A DNA stretch of 64,000 nt from positions 3,187,001 to 3,251,000 of the forward strand of contig NC_037652.1 in the NCBI RefSeq assembly GCF_003254395.2, written 5' to 3'. Shown here piece by piece: positions 37,172 to 48,237 of the stretch; positions within the stretch are counted from its first letter, which is position 1; the number at the start of each line of letters is the position of its first letter. The stretch comes from Apis mellifera. Taxonomy: Eukaryota > Arthropoda > Insecta > Hymenoptera > Apidae. Both the position numbers and the translations under genes were made by a program. The notes under the pieces are model-generated. The model worked only from the letters and a program-made list of their open reading frames with translations, had not been told where the DNA came from and did not search any database.

Positions 37172-40100
37172 ATTTACCGACTCTGTGCACTGGTAATTAT
37201 CGCGTGTCCCTCGTTTACCAACGATCGTTGTAATAAAGTACGCTTGTTTACATGGGGACGAAATCGATGATCTTTGCTGGGGACGGACGGACGGACGGAC
37301 GGATGGAACCGGTCCCCGTATATGGAATAAACGAAGGAGTATCGCGCCACCGGGGTTCATTAACTTGGAAAATGACGAGTTAACTCTCGCTGGGATCGTC
37401 CCGGTTTGTATCTCGAAAATTATCGACAGTTTAGATACGCCTCCTTTACCTTCCCGAGGTTTAATGGTGAATATATTATTATTATTATTATTATTTAGTC
37501 CGGCGAAATTGTATTATTACACTCGCGATCGTGATAATTTGGGAAAAATTGGAGGGAGGAAAGTAACCGATTTTTCATTCTTCTGAAGCAGAGATTCTCT
37601 TCAAGAATGCTGTGGATATTGACAAATATCGGGGGTTGTTTGGAAAACGCGTTGCAAATTTATGACGATGTTATAAGCATATATTTGGAAAGTTTGTCCA
37701 GTTCCAATCCACAATCGTGTGATATTATGATACAGGTTTTTGTATTACATTTGTTGGATTTGGAAGAAATGGGAGAGATTGGATGACAGAGCGTGATAAG
37801 ATTTTAAATTAAGAGTAATCTTGTATCTACGTAAATCTGTAAATTATTTTAGGAGAATATTGTATGTGGAAAATTATTATAAATCGTAAAAGATGAAAGA
37901 TAACGAAGCTGCGTTGAAAATGTATTTTAATAAAGTGTTAATTCTTGTTTACCTTTTTCTCGAGATAATCTAACAATGAGCGAGCGATATATATATATAT
38001 ATATATTACAAAATTACATAAAATAATCATGTTATATAATTATCGAAAAATTCGAGAGAATATTTTAATTTAAGAGATTAAAATATTTTCGGATTGATTT
38101 AATATCGTTCCACAATTATCGTATTCCGAAAATATCAATATTCAGAGAGATTATAAGTATATATATTTATTTTTCTTTTTTTTTTCTTTTTTTTGTAATA
38201 AGATGTATAATTGAGATTAATCTAAATTTTAAATTGAAACGTTTAAGATTAATTAATCTTAAACCAATTACAAGCAAGAATATTATACAACTAGAAAATA
38301 ACATTATCGAAGCTTTTAAAAAGTTTATTAAGTTAAATTATATCGCGATTATCAAAAAGCATCAACCGAACGAGAAAAAAAAAAACTTCAAAATCGACAA
38401 AAGTTGAAAGAATCAAGCGGTTACGATGTTCTCTCCTCTCGATTACCGTGTACGTAATTAACAACTTCCGTTTCCGAACTCAATTACCAAAAAAAAAAAA
38501 AAAAAAAAAAAACACCAAATCACCAGACCAGAAAATTTTCATTAAAATCGCGTGATCGAAGAAATGTGAAAAATTAAAAATAGAAAGAAAGAAAGAAAGA
38601 AACACGAGCGAATAAAAATCATAATAAATTATTTCCCTAGCTGAATATATTTAAATACACATTTCCATCCCTAGATTTCTTCATATACGAGGAAAATTAA
38701 CGAAGAAACGGAGAAAAAGTGAGGTTAGGTTCGTTCATAGAGATTCGCGAATTCTTCGAAGATCGCGTGCGAGTAAATATAGACGAACTGACAACGATCT
38801 ACTATCCATGTAAATGAACTCCGTTTTTTTTCTCTCTCTCTCTCTCTTTTTTTCTTCTAACTCGCAAAAAAAAAAAAGAAGAAAAAAAACCGCATCGATA
38901 TCTCTCGCTCGAGTGATAATTCTACGTCAAACACGATTTTCAAATCGATCGACGAGATCCGTAACGAATTTCTTCGTTCTTCCCGTTTAAAACGAGAGAG
39001 AGAGAGAGAGAGAGAGAGAATCGAATAATAATTTTCACCGTACTCTTCTCCAGATCAATCGATAACATTTCTTTTTTCTTTTTCTTCTTCCCCCTCCCCG
39101 TTCTCTGCGACAAAACGTGTTATTATAAATAGGTGTACCGATATTATGGATTGGAGAGGGGGAAGGAGAAGGAGGAGGGGGGGGTTTGAATTAATGCGGC
39201 GTTGAATAAACAAGCAAGAAACATTTTGACAAGCGATTTAATTCATTAGGCCTTAATTAACATCGAGTTATACACACGAATGTGGATCGCGAATTAATTA
39301 TATTATATTATATATATATACGATTGATAAAATCGATAATTACGATTAGGTAATCGTAGGATGGAGTGAAAAAAACGTACATTGACGTGAAATGACTTTT
39401 CCTTTTTTTTTGTCGATCGAGGAATAATCGTTTAAAGAGAAAAAGTCGTGGCGCTGTTTGCACGAAATACGATCTCGATCGAAATTAAAAAAAAAAAAGG
39501 AGAATTATAATTCAGAAGAAAGAGATAATCAAGAGAAATTTGCAATTCCAAAAATTGAATAAATTTTAATACATTATTGTATACCGACTGGTGGTAGCAT
39601 AAAGTGTTACGCGAACAGATGTATCAATTTTCTAATTGGATATTATTTCTGTTTTTATTTCTTCCATTTCACACGCCTACGAGTTTCAAACTCGTTGAAC
39701 AATTCTTTCTTCTCTTCTCGCGCGAATTTTACGAATAATACGGAAATCTTTTTCATCTATTTACATTAATATTCTTCAATCCCCAATAATAAATTTCGAA
39801 ACAAGAACAACCAGCGTGTTCTATTCTCTCGTGAACTGAACGAGACCAACAACAAACCTCCCCGGAGAAAACCTCTCCATTAATTCTGAATTGATATCGT
39901 AGGTGAGTCATAACAGTTTGAGTCAAGTTATTTAATTTTAGAGTACAATGAAACCTTCATCATCCGGACACCTACTATCTAAACGGGTTTCCTATTCCCC
40001 TTACATGTTCCCACTATCTAAACGTTCCATCCATTATCCATAACCTTAAATGTATTTGTCCTTAATTTTTTTCCTCCCCTGTGGCGAAATTGATGCGCGC

Positions 40101-40185
40101 ACAATCTCGTCGTTACAAGAAGAAACGAACGTGATAAACGAACGAACGAGGAATATCGTACGATATCCGTCTATCAAAAGGAAAC

Positions 40186-40188
<3 letters not shown>

Positions 40189-40247
<59 letters not shown>

Positions 40248-40250
40248 TAT
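40189..40250. repeat. (AT)n microsatellite
   Basis: About 31 AT dinucleotides with one AC interruption, in intron 1 close to exon 1. Confidence 0.97.
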
Positions 40251-40598
40251 TTTATAGAAGCTAGAGAATACCAGTAGCGGAAAAAAAAAAATTACAAATC
40301 TCAATCGACTACTTCCACTGGAAGAAAAGAAAGAAAAAAATTCTCTTCCAATTTACAAATATACATCCTCACTGACACGTGTCACGACAAATCCGAAATC
40401 AACCCTGCAATACCAACGATACCCCGATGATCCCAACAAACCAGAGTCGACAGAGTTCCGAGAAACACGAAACAATGCCCAATGATCAACGCCCTCCTCC
40501 CTCCCTCTCTCCCTCCCCTACCCTCCTCTCCCTCCCCACCTCCTCCCTCCCCTCCCTCGAAAGGAACGAAAAAGAGAAGGAAAGAAAAAGGTAAATAA

Positions 40599-40606
40599 AC
40601 ATACCT
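40599..40606 (-). other. Splice donor of EMX intron 1
   Basis: Minus-strand AG|GTATGT is a strong GT donor with the exon edge at 40605. It follows the codons for RFPG and leaves a single G, which combines with GT at the start of exon 2 to give Gly. Reading through instead gives a low-complexity Phe/Ser-rich tail, so splicing here is well supported. Confidence 0.9.
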
Positions 40607-41508
40607 CCGGGAAATCTGTGAGGGAAGATCCTTCCGTGCCTGGAGAGGAGCCAAGGGTAGAGCGGATAGCTGTCCCTGGGCGGCTGATGAGGATGCGGCG
40701 GCGGATGGGGCCCGCCAGGCGCACCGCCATGGGGATACGGGCCGTGTGGTGGGCCGTGGGGCGACGCGCCATGATGCGCCTGGAGGGCCACCGCTAGATT
40801 GGCAGCCTGGAAATGTTGGGCAGCCGCCAAATTCGCGGCAAGGGCTAACTGCTGTTGCGTATGGTACTCCGTTTGCCCGGTTTGGGGCCCGGCCGGCCCG
40901 TGGCCGGGCAGCCCGTAAAGGGACTTCAATTGCTCGGCGGCGACAGCGGCCGCGGTCGCGGCGCCGGGCGGGGGCGCGAGATAGTTGGGGCTCGGCCTGA
41001 CGACCCCGGGCGGCGGTTGAGGGTGGGCGCCTACCGGGGAGTCCCCGTGCGATATCCTGTGAGGGGGGCTCGGGCTGTTGTCGGGGGTCGAGCCCCCGCT
41101 GTGGCTGTGCACCGTTGCCCGGCCGAAGTCGAGGTGGGTCGCGGCCGACAGATGATGGTGGTGGTTGGCGTGGTGGTTGGCGTGGTGGTGATGGTGGGTG
41201 CCGGGATGCGACGGGGTCCTCCGCGAGTTGGGGTAAGACTCGACGGAGGAGCTGCGGGAGACGGGACGGTCGGATCCCTCGGAATGGGCGCCGGGCGATC
41301 TCGTGGCGACCCTGCGCGCGCGAGGGGACGAGGATCCCTCGACGACGTCCATCGGGCTTCCATCGTCCCTCTCGATCTCGACCCGCTCCAAACGGTCCAA
41401 ACGGTCATCCCGCCCCTGCCCACCGCCGCCCACGATCGAGTCGATGCTGAAGCCGATCTTCGGCTTCGAGGGCACAGGAACAATTGGCGTCGGCGCGAGC
41501 GGCATCAT
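40605..41508 (-). CDS. ems: Coding exon 1 of an empty spiracles/E5-type (EMX) homeobox gene
   Basis: This exon encodes the N-terminal 301 residues of a nuclear EMX-family transcription factor; family members pattern the anterior head and brain in insects. Residues 14-27 (SKPKIGFSIDSIVG) match the conserved EMX N-terminal motif. Residues 105-119 are His-rich, followed by Pro/Gly-rich and Ala/Gln-rich stretches. Residues 278-301 (RDSYPLYPWLLSRHGRIF, then PHRFPG) hold a YPWL hexapeptide-type motif of the kind that contacts PBC cofactors, at the usual place before the homeodomain. The start is the ATG at 41508: the frame is open upstream to a TAA at 41724-41722, but the only possible earlier start is GTG, and A lies at position -3. 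The exon ends in GGAG|GTATGT, leaving 1 nt that joins exon 2 in frame. The exon is much more GC-rich than the flanking introns. Ems versus its sister E5 cannot be settled here; the homeodomain words NHYVVGAERKQLA and LSLTETQ may fit E5 as well or better. Confidence 0.93.
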
Positions 41509-42800
41509 CGTACGATTATCGTACGCCCGGCTGATGGATTGGCCACTTCTGCAACAGGCTAGTAGCTCGGCCGAGTCAGGTCCGCCGCATGCCTGCGCCC
41601 GCCTCGGCCCCGGCTCCTTAACCAGACCGAGAACGCTTGCCTGCCAAACGTCCAGCCACGGGTTACTACTACTACTACCCCTCGAGAACACTTTGAACGC
41701 ACTGGTTTTATCCACGCACTGTTAACTCTCCTCTTTTTTCGTTTCGTTTTCTTCCCTCTCTTTTCGTCTCTCTCAATTTCTTTTTTGTACAGTCCTTTTC
41801 CTTCCTGGGATGTGGAGTGTGCGCGCGCGCGTGTGCGCGTGTGTGTGTAAACTCGTAGAATTATCGGTCGGATATAAACAAGCGCATCGTTCTATGCCCG
41901 TACGTCGTTCTATCTGTCGCACACTAAACTAACGCTTCCTCCTTTCAACGAGACGAAAGTTTTTTACTTTACTTTTCTTTCTACTACTTCTCATCGAAAC
42001 ATTGTTCAGTTCCCCCAAAAACAAAGGAATCGTCACCAATCGTCGCTCGTCATTCTCCTCCTCCTCGTCGTCGTTGCACGATTCGTTGAAAAAGAATAAT
42101 AAAAAGCTGGAAAACTGTCACTCAAGAGATCACCGAAACGAACGTCCCGAAGCGATGATCCCCCGACGAGTCGAAAAAAATGTCACCACTGTAACGTAAC
42201 GTAACGAGAGGGCACCAACGAAGCGGTTAGCTCACACGGCCGACACACACTGCGATATCACGGGACCGCGCCTCTTCCATCCGTCGAGCTGTTTGCCCGC
42301 GGGCGCACCAAATTTACACCGGCCGAGAAGGTATATGGAACCGCACGAGAGAGCGCGCGAGAGTGTTGTCGAAGGGGGGAAAAAAAAAAAAAAGAAGCAG
42401 AGCCAACTGGTGCTGGACCCCGCTAGAAGCGTAATCTCGAGACTCCAGCAGACACGGGCTCTCTGACGGATGTTTCTGGCACGAGAGCTTGCTAGTGTTT
42501 GAGCAAATTACAGGCTAAACGAGGCGCTCTTGGATGGTGGTGGGGGGTGTGCCGAGCCGCTTCCAATCCCCACCACCTCGGCCCGCGCAGCGGAGTGGGG
42601 GAAAGAGGATCGGGCAGACGCTGGGCGGTACTCGAACGTAGCGAGGAGCCGCGCTAGGCGTACACCAGCCTCGACAGGATTGGACGGTTGGCCGTGGTTT
42701 GAAACTCGCTGGTCGGGACCTGGCCACGCTACCCCTTATCCACGAGCTGCCGTGGGGCGACGCATTAGCCGCCGATGGGCGTTAAACTCACGTTTTTGTC
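41509..42800 (-). promoter_or_regulatory. 5' leader and probable promoter region of the EMX gene
   Basis: This is the sequence directly 5' of the EMX start codon. The frame is open back to a TAA at 41724-41722 without an ATG. About 42200-42800 is markedly GC/CpG-rich compared with its surroundings, which in this AT-rich genome suits a transcribed leader or promoter. I see no decisive TATA box or initiator and cannot place the start of transcription; a minus-strand CCAGTT near 42410 is only a weak initiator-like word. A non-coding 5' exon farther upstream cannot be excluded. Confidence 0.45.
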
Positions 42801-43599
42801 GTGCGATGAAAATGAGTCGTTTAATTAATACGTCTGGATCCCCTACCTCTGTACGCGCTCTCTTCCCCTCGCTGCTGCTCCCCCCCACTCCTCCGCCCAT
42901 CTCCGCCGTCTCGGCCCCCACTCCGCCGGCTAACTAGGTTTCGTTCCACCGGGGCTTTTTTCTCTCTTCTTTTTTTTTTTTCCCTTTCTTTCTTTTCCTT
43001 TTTTCTCCTTTCTTTCTTTCTTTCTTTCCTTCTCTCGTTCTTCGCCTCTTCCTTCGCTCCTCTCCGTCTTTGAAGGAACGCTTTCTTCGTCCCCCCTTGG
43101 GAAGGTCCAGAGGGACGAAATCGAGGGAGATAACGCGCTCGATAGGGGAGTGTTTCGCCGACACGTGACTTTGTACATTGGTATTCCGCCAAGGGGGTGA
43201 TAAATCGAAGCGGGAGGGAAGAGATGTTAAACGAGCTACTAACAGTCGAGTCGAATCTTCTGCCTGGTTTGAATCGCTTCGAGTTGATGTATTTATGAAG
43301 CTTACGTACATATTTTTCAAGATTTCTTAGATTCTTTCCTCTTCGATGTGTAACATTAACGAACACGCGAATTAAATTACGCCACGTTGCTTAAATCTTA
43401 GATTTATATGATAATCGAGTAAAAAGTTCACGGAAATATAAAATATAAAAACTTCATCCGCGAGGTTATTAGAGGAGCGAATGAAGATATTTTTTTCTCG
43501 AACAAACGACAATTTAATTCGATAATAACGAAATGATAAAATATGAAAGATGGGATCATTTCCACGATATGTGATTATCACGCACGGTGAATCGGTTCT

Positions 43600-43745
43600 A
43601 ATCGATCGGTAATTACTCGAATGGATCACACGCATACGTAACTACCGTGCACGTGTAATCGTGCAATTAACGTGCGTCCAAGCGTTGCACCAAGTGACAC
43701 TTTGTTCGACCCGTGCCGCGAAACCTGATAGGCCCAAGTGTCCTT
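43600..43745. promoter_or_regulatory. Complex island upstream of the EMX gene
   Basis: The block carries GTGCACGTGTAATCGTGCAA, a CACGTG E-box with a TAATCG word, then TTAACGTGCGTCCAAGCG. It is about 2.1 kb upstream of the EMX start codon. Confidence 0.3.
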
Positions 43746-45000
43746 TAAGTTAATGTTCTCTGCGCGTTCAGAGTTCTCTCGTGCTCTGAACCGTTGCAGG
43801 CGAGAGAGATCGATCGATCCAAGATTTGTCGGATCATTGGATATCGAAAATCTACGCTTGAAAAATTCGTTCCTTTTACATTACTTCATCGAATATTGGA
43901 GACTTTTATTTTTTATATCGAATCTACTCTTTTTTTAAGAAAATTTCTACATTTTCTTCAGAAGAATTTCTAGTTTCAATTTCATCGATTCGTCTCCATT
44001 TCCATATCATTGTAACATTAAGTTACGATATAATGTAGTCAGAAAATAAGCAAATGATGGAGAAAAAGTTGTAAATTCGATGATTACTATCCTTCTTCTC
44101 CGAATTGACACTGAAATTACACTGTAAATAATCGTTCGATTAGTTTTTTGCTTATCCCATGCGTTGCACGAAACACAAGATCTCTTTCCAGTACGTTATA
44201 ATTTTCACGATCTTCCGTCATTCTTTATAAAAATCTGTACTACTATAATCGTTCCGTGTTTTTCGAAAGTTTAATACAAAAACTGGTTCGAGTTTATATT
44301 TCCCCAATTTTTCTTCACAGAAAATAACAATTAAACGTTGCACGATTTCGATAAATCGTGGAAACAATTTACTTGTCCGTCATCACTTTTCCAAGTTTGA
44401 AAACTTTCCAACGTATTCATTATTGCACACGAAAACAGAGAGATTTTAACATGTTTCGTGCTCGATGATGCGGAATAATTCGAAACGGACTTCAATTTCA
44501 TCAAATTAATTAGTATATCGTATTATTTCAAAATTCAAGGCGAATATGTACATTTCAAAAATTTATAATTAAACAATTATCTTAAAGTCTAGTATCTCGA
44601 ACTATCTGTAACATATCGTTTAGAGTTTCAGAAAAATTTAAGAAAAAATTTAAATCAACCTTCCAAACAGATTCCAACCTTAAAATATCTCTCGAATCTT
44701 TGATGAAAAAATTTTTCGCGTAAGAATCTCGATGCTCTTTCAATTTTGGGGAGAGGGAGGAGAGGGAGGGGGTTTCAGGAACAGGACAGACTCAGGATAG
44801 TGCCCATGGCGGAGTCCCCGATTTCTCGCCCCCTTAACGTATAAAACGATATTGCGACCGGTATCGCGTCACCGACACGTGTGTAGGTGTACGACACGTG
44901 GGGCGGAAGTGGGGATATTCAACATGGCGACTCTGCACACATCGTACACACCGGTGCACCAATGCGCGAGCAGCGAGCACGCCCGTTCCCAGCGATTCTC

Positions 45001-45002
45001 TC

Positions 45003-45036
<34 letters not shown>

Positions 45037-45037
45037 C
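45001..45037. repeat. (CT)n microsatellite
   Basis: TCTC repeats with one TGTC interruption; source of the Ser/Leu-repeat frames in this area. Confidence 0.95.
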
Positions 45038-45996
45038 CTTCCTCCTCTCCACCTTCACCGCAAAGCTTCTTCTTCCTCCACCTCCGATTCCTCCTTGATC
45101 CTTGGCTCTTCTCCTCGTCTTCGTTTCGTTGATTTTTCGCGGCAATTTTTCTAATTTTCCTTTCTTCCGAAACCGAGAGATTCTTCTCTCAAATTTTTCG
45201 TTTATCGAAGTTTAATATCGTTGAAAGAGAGGAACTTTTTCTCTCTCTCTCTCTTCTTTATCTTATATAAAATGGAATTTTTTTCTGAATTTCTTTCCTT
45301 TTCCCACACGGAAAAGGACGGAAGGCATTGTTTGAAAAGAGGCCTTATGGGAATTTGTGGCAAGTGGCTTTTCTACGATCTAATGCTCGAATGGAAGTGG
45401 AAGTATCGCGTGTCAGGGAGAGGCCAATTCGAAAATGAAACGGGCGCCTATAGAAAATTTGCATGCACTTTGTACACGGCGGAAAGAAAGCCTCCCCTGT
45501 CTCGCTCGCACCTGTAAATCCCTTCTGGCCCTTCTTGGACGCCCGTGGAGATGATTTTTACGACTCGTTCGACAAAGACGGGCATCGAAGAAAAGGGAAG
45601 GAAGGAAAGAAAAAGAGACGCGTACACTCGGTTGCACAAGCTTGGAAAGATAATAAAGTTTGCCGGATAATTGACTTATTCGACCAATTTATTAAATACT
45701 CCAATACAGGTGTTTCCATCTGTTCAATCCTCGAATGAGTATATATAAATCCTGGCTCCAAGGATGCTTCTTGTCGTTAATTATTATTATTCTTTCAAGG
45801 GAAGAGAGTCGTGTTATAGGCGTTTCTTTCTCAACAGTTGTCAAAACTGTCCGCCTTATCTTCATCGCCTGGCCGTTTATGATGCGGACTGTACGTTACA
45901 AGGAATGTCAACGATACTTCCGTGAAAAGCTACCTTGTGGACTCGCGCAACGTGGCGTCGATGCGCGTGTAAAAACGGCCATTACACGAATCCAAG

Positions 45997-45998
<2 letters not shown>

Positions 45999-46028
<30 letters not shown>
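45999..46028. repeat. (GA)n microsatellite
   Basis: About 15 uninterrupted GA units. Confidence 0.96.
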
Positions 46029-46030
<2 letters not shown>

Positions 46031-47428
46031 TACTCTATCTGGATGATAATGTGAAAAATTCGTTTTCTTCCGGAGAGACGAGAAATCCGTTATTTCGGAT
46101 ATTAAAGGGCGGCGATTCGTTAGAGGGCATTGTGAGATGAGGCGAGGAGAGAAAGCATAATGGAAGGAAGAAAAATAGCACGGCTGACGCACAATTGACG
46201 ATATGTGTGTATATATATTGTATCGGCCATTGTTTGAAACCCTTCGCAACAATGAAACTCTTTTTCTCTTCGCGTGGATCCAACCGAAAAAAGAGGCAGT
46301 CAGTTTTTATCCACGATTTCCTCGTCCAATCTTTGGAAAGCTTTGATTTTTCACGAATTGTCGAGAATTGTTGAGTCTTTGTGCGGATACAATGGGAGAT
46401 GTAATTGGTCACGATATATATATATATATATTTCTTCGAGATGAAAATTGGAGAAGTTTTTGGGAAGGATGGAAAAAATTGGTAAATATCTTGAGGTAAT
46501 TAATATTCAAGAAAAGAATTGATTAACGTGATTCTGGATATGATGGATGTTTCATAAAAATTGCATTTAATTATTGTCTATTACTATGTCTTAAGGAGAG
46601 AAGAAAAATAAAAGATGCAACGGTTGTAACGGTACACGAGAAATGGATGGAAATAAATAACTACACTCTCTTTTGGATTATTAACAACTCAACCAGCCTT
46701 GATCTTACATTTCCTCGATCAAGCAATTTTCTCAAACTGTCCTTACGAATATCATTCTTCTGAAAATTGGAAAAAAATTGGAAGAAAAATTGATATTAAT
46801 AACTAAAAAAAAATTCCAAGGAGAAACAACGGCGAGAAAAAAATAAGAAGCTCAACAAGTTGAATCGACGACTTCTTTCTCTCTCCGTCTCTCTGAAACA
46901 TGAATAATCGCGTGGACAAAAGGGCCGGGCATAATCCTTGGAAATGATCGACGAGACATCGCGTACAATGCGAACGAAAGAAGTGGACGCGCGTTTAAAG
47001 ATTACATTACAGGCAAAATGGCGTGCTTAATCAGGCCATTTATTCGTCGTGCAACGGCCCCCATCCCCCGACGTGAAAGAGGGAAGGAAGGTTTTGTTGC
47101 GGATCCAACGAGCTATCCCCCTCCCTTCTCTCTTTCTCTCTCTCTTTCCTTCCTCACGGGGCGGACTCGTATTTTCTCGCATTGAGAACCTCGTCGCCAT
47201 TGTCGAAATGAAACTCGAAACGCATCGATTACGCGTTACAATTATAATATAAATAGTTGTTTCGAACTTTCGAGGGAAGTTTTTCCAAGGGTCATGAAAA
47301 AGAAGATTTAAAAATTCTTAGAAGAGAATTGGGGGAAATTTTATTAGTGCATTACGCTGGCATTCAATTACCGTCCACTCACTATTTTTGACCTAATCAT
47401 CCCTAATAATACCGTTGTAATATCGGTT

Positions 47429-48237
47429 AAAAATAGGATTATCAATTAAAATATTCTACCTGTTTGTAATAATAATAGTTGGATGTTGTAAAATATCATG
47501 TATCTAAGGAGAAAAAATATTTTCACGGAATATTATGGAAAATGTTTGGAAATGAACCGAAAAATTCCCTAGAAATTCCCTATTCTAAATATTCAAACAC
47601 ATTAACTACGTAAAAGGAATTATTTAACAAACTTTAAAATTCTTTAAAGAGGAGAAGGAATGAATTAATGAATCTATCGGCTGAGAATCACTGTCGATTC
47701 GCGGTCTCAGTATCTTAAATAACCGGCCAGCACCTATGATTTTCTCGGAACAACCGACGGTCCGATTAAATTGATTCGCAAGCTCCAGAAAGGAAGGAGA
47801 AGGGGAGGGAGAGACTTTTGACTCGGTAAGTAAATAAATTCGAATATAACGAGTACGATGACAAAACCCAATATTCCCATAATTCTAAAACTTGATCGAA
47901 AAAAGAAAAGATAATCTTTCAACGTTTCACAAAGAATTAAAAACTTTACTCTTTGATCTCTCGATTTTTATTTATTTATTTTCCCTTTCGATTTCGAAAA
48001 TTCAAACCAAAAAGATAAACCGTGTTTGTTCATTGGTTATCATCGAATCGATGATCCAATGGGTCGAGAAAATTTTTCAAAAAAATAGGATTATCAATTA
48101 CGCTTAAAATATTCTACCTGTTTGTAATAATAATAGTTGTAAAATATCATGTATCTAAGGAGGAAAAATATTTTCACACGGAATATTATAGAAAATGTTT
48201 GGAAATGAACCGAAAAGGTTCAAAAATTCCCTAGAAT
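47429..48237. repeat. Direct duplication of about 155 bp, copies 652 bp apart
   Basis: AAAAATAGGATTATCAATTA begins both copies (about 47429-47583 and 48081-48237). They share CTACCTGTTTGTAATAATAA, AAATATCATGTATCTAAGGA and GAAAATGTTTGGAAATGAAC. Small indels separate them, and the DNA between is unrelated. Confidence 0.93.

Larger units (their letters stand above)
20001..40604 (-). other. EMX intron 1 (about 20.6 kb)
   Basis: The intron is bounded by the donor at 40604 and acceptor at 20001. Named contents: tandem arrays at 20336-21146 and 22728-23700; a 128-bp duplication at 26783-27026; microsatellites and polypurine DNA around 30735-31194; an A64 run at 31663; higher-complexity islands near 22240-22640, 26530-26790, 28990-29270, 34440-34860 and 35560-35680. 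AT-rich stretches where I see nothing more: about 23700-25000, 25400-26500, 27700-28950, 29300-30700, 31200-34400 and 37300-40150. No exon of another gene is recognisable on either strand, though small untranslated or RNA exons would be invisible. Confidence 0.8.

Noticed and set aside
40486..40604. Continuation of exon 1 past the donor.
   Set aside because: It reads as a Phe/Ser-rich then Gly/Glu/Arg-rich repeat tail after a strong GTATGT donor, and the spliced product restores a known protein layout.
40855..41562. 235-codon forward-strand frame opposite exon 1.
   Set aside because: It is antisense to a well-supported GC-rich coding exon, has Arg/Gly-rich low complexity and no recognisable domain; it is a compositional shadow.
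41509..41715. N-terminal extension of the EMX protein (69 codons from 41715).
   Set aside because: It would begin at GTG, not ATG. No ATG lies between the upstream TAA and 41508, and the family motif fits the shorter start.
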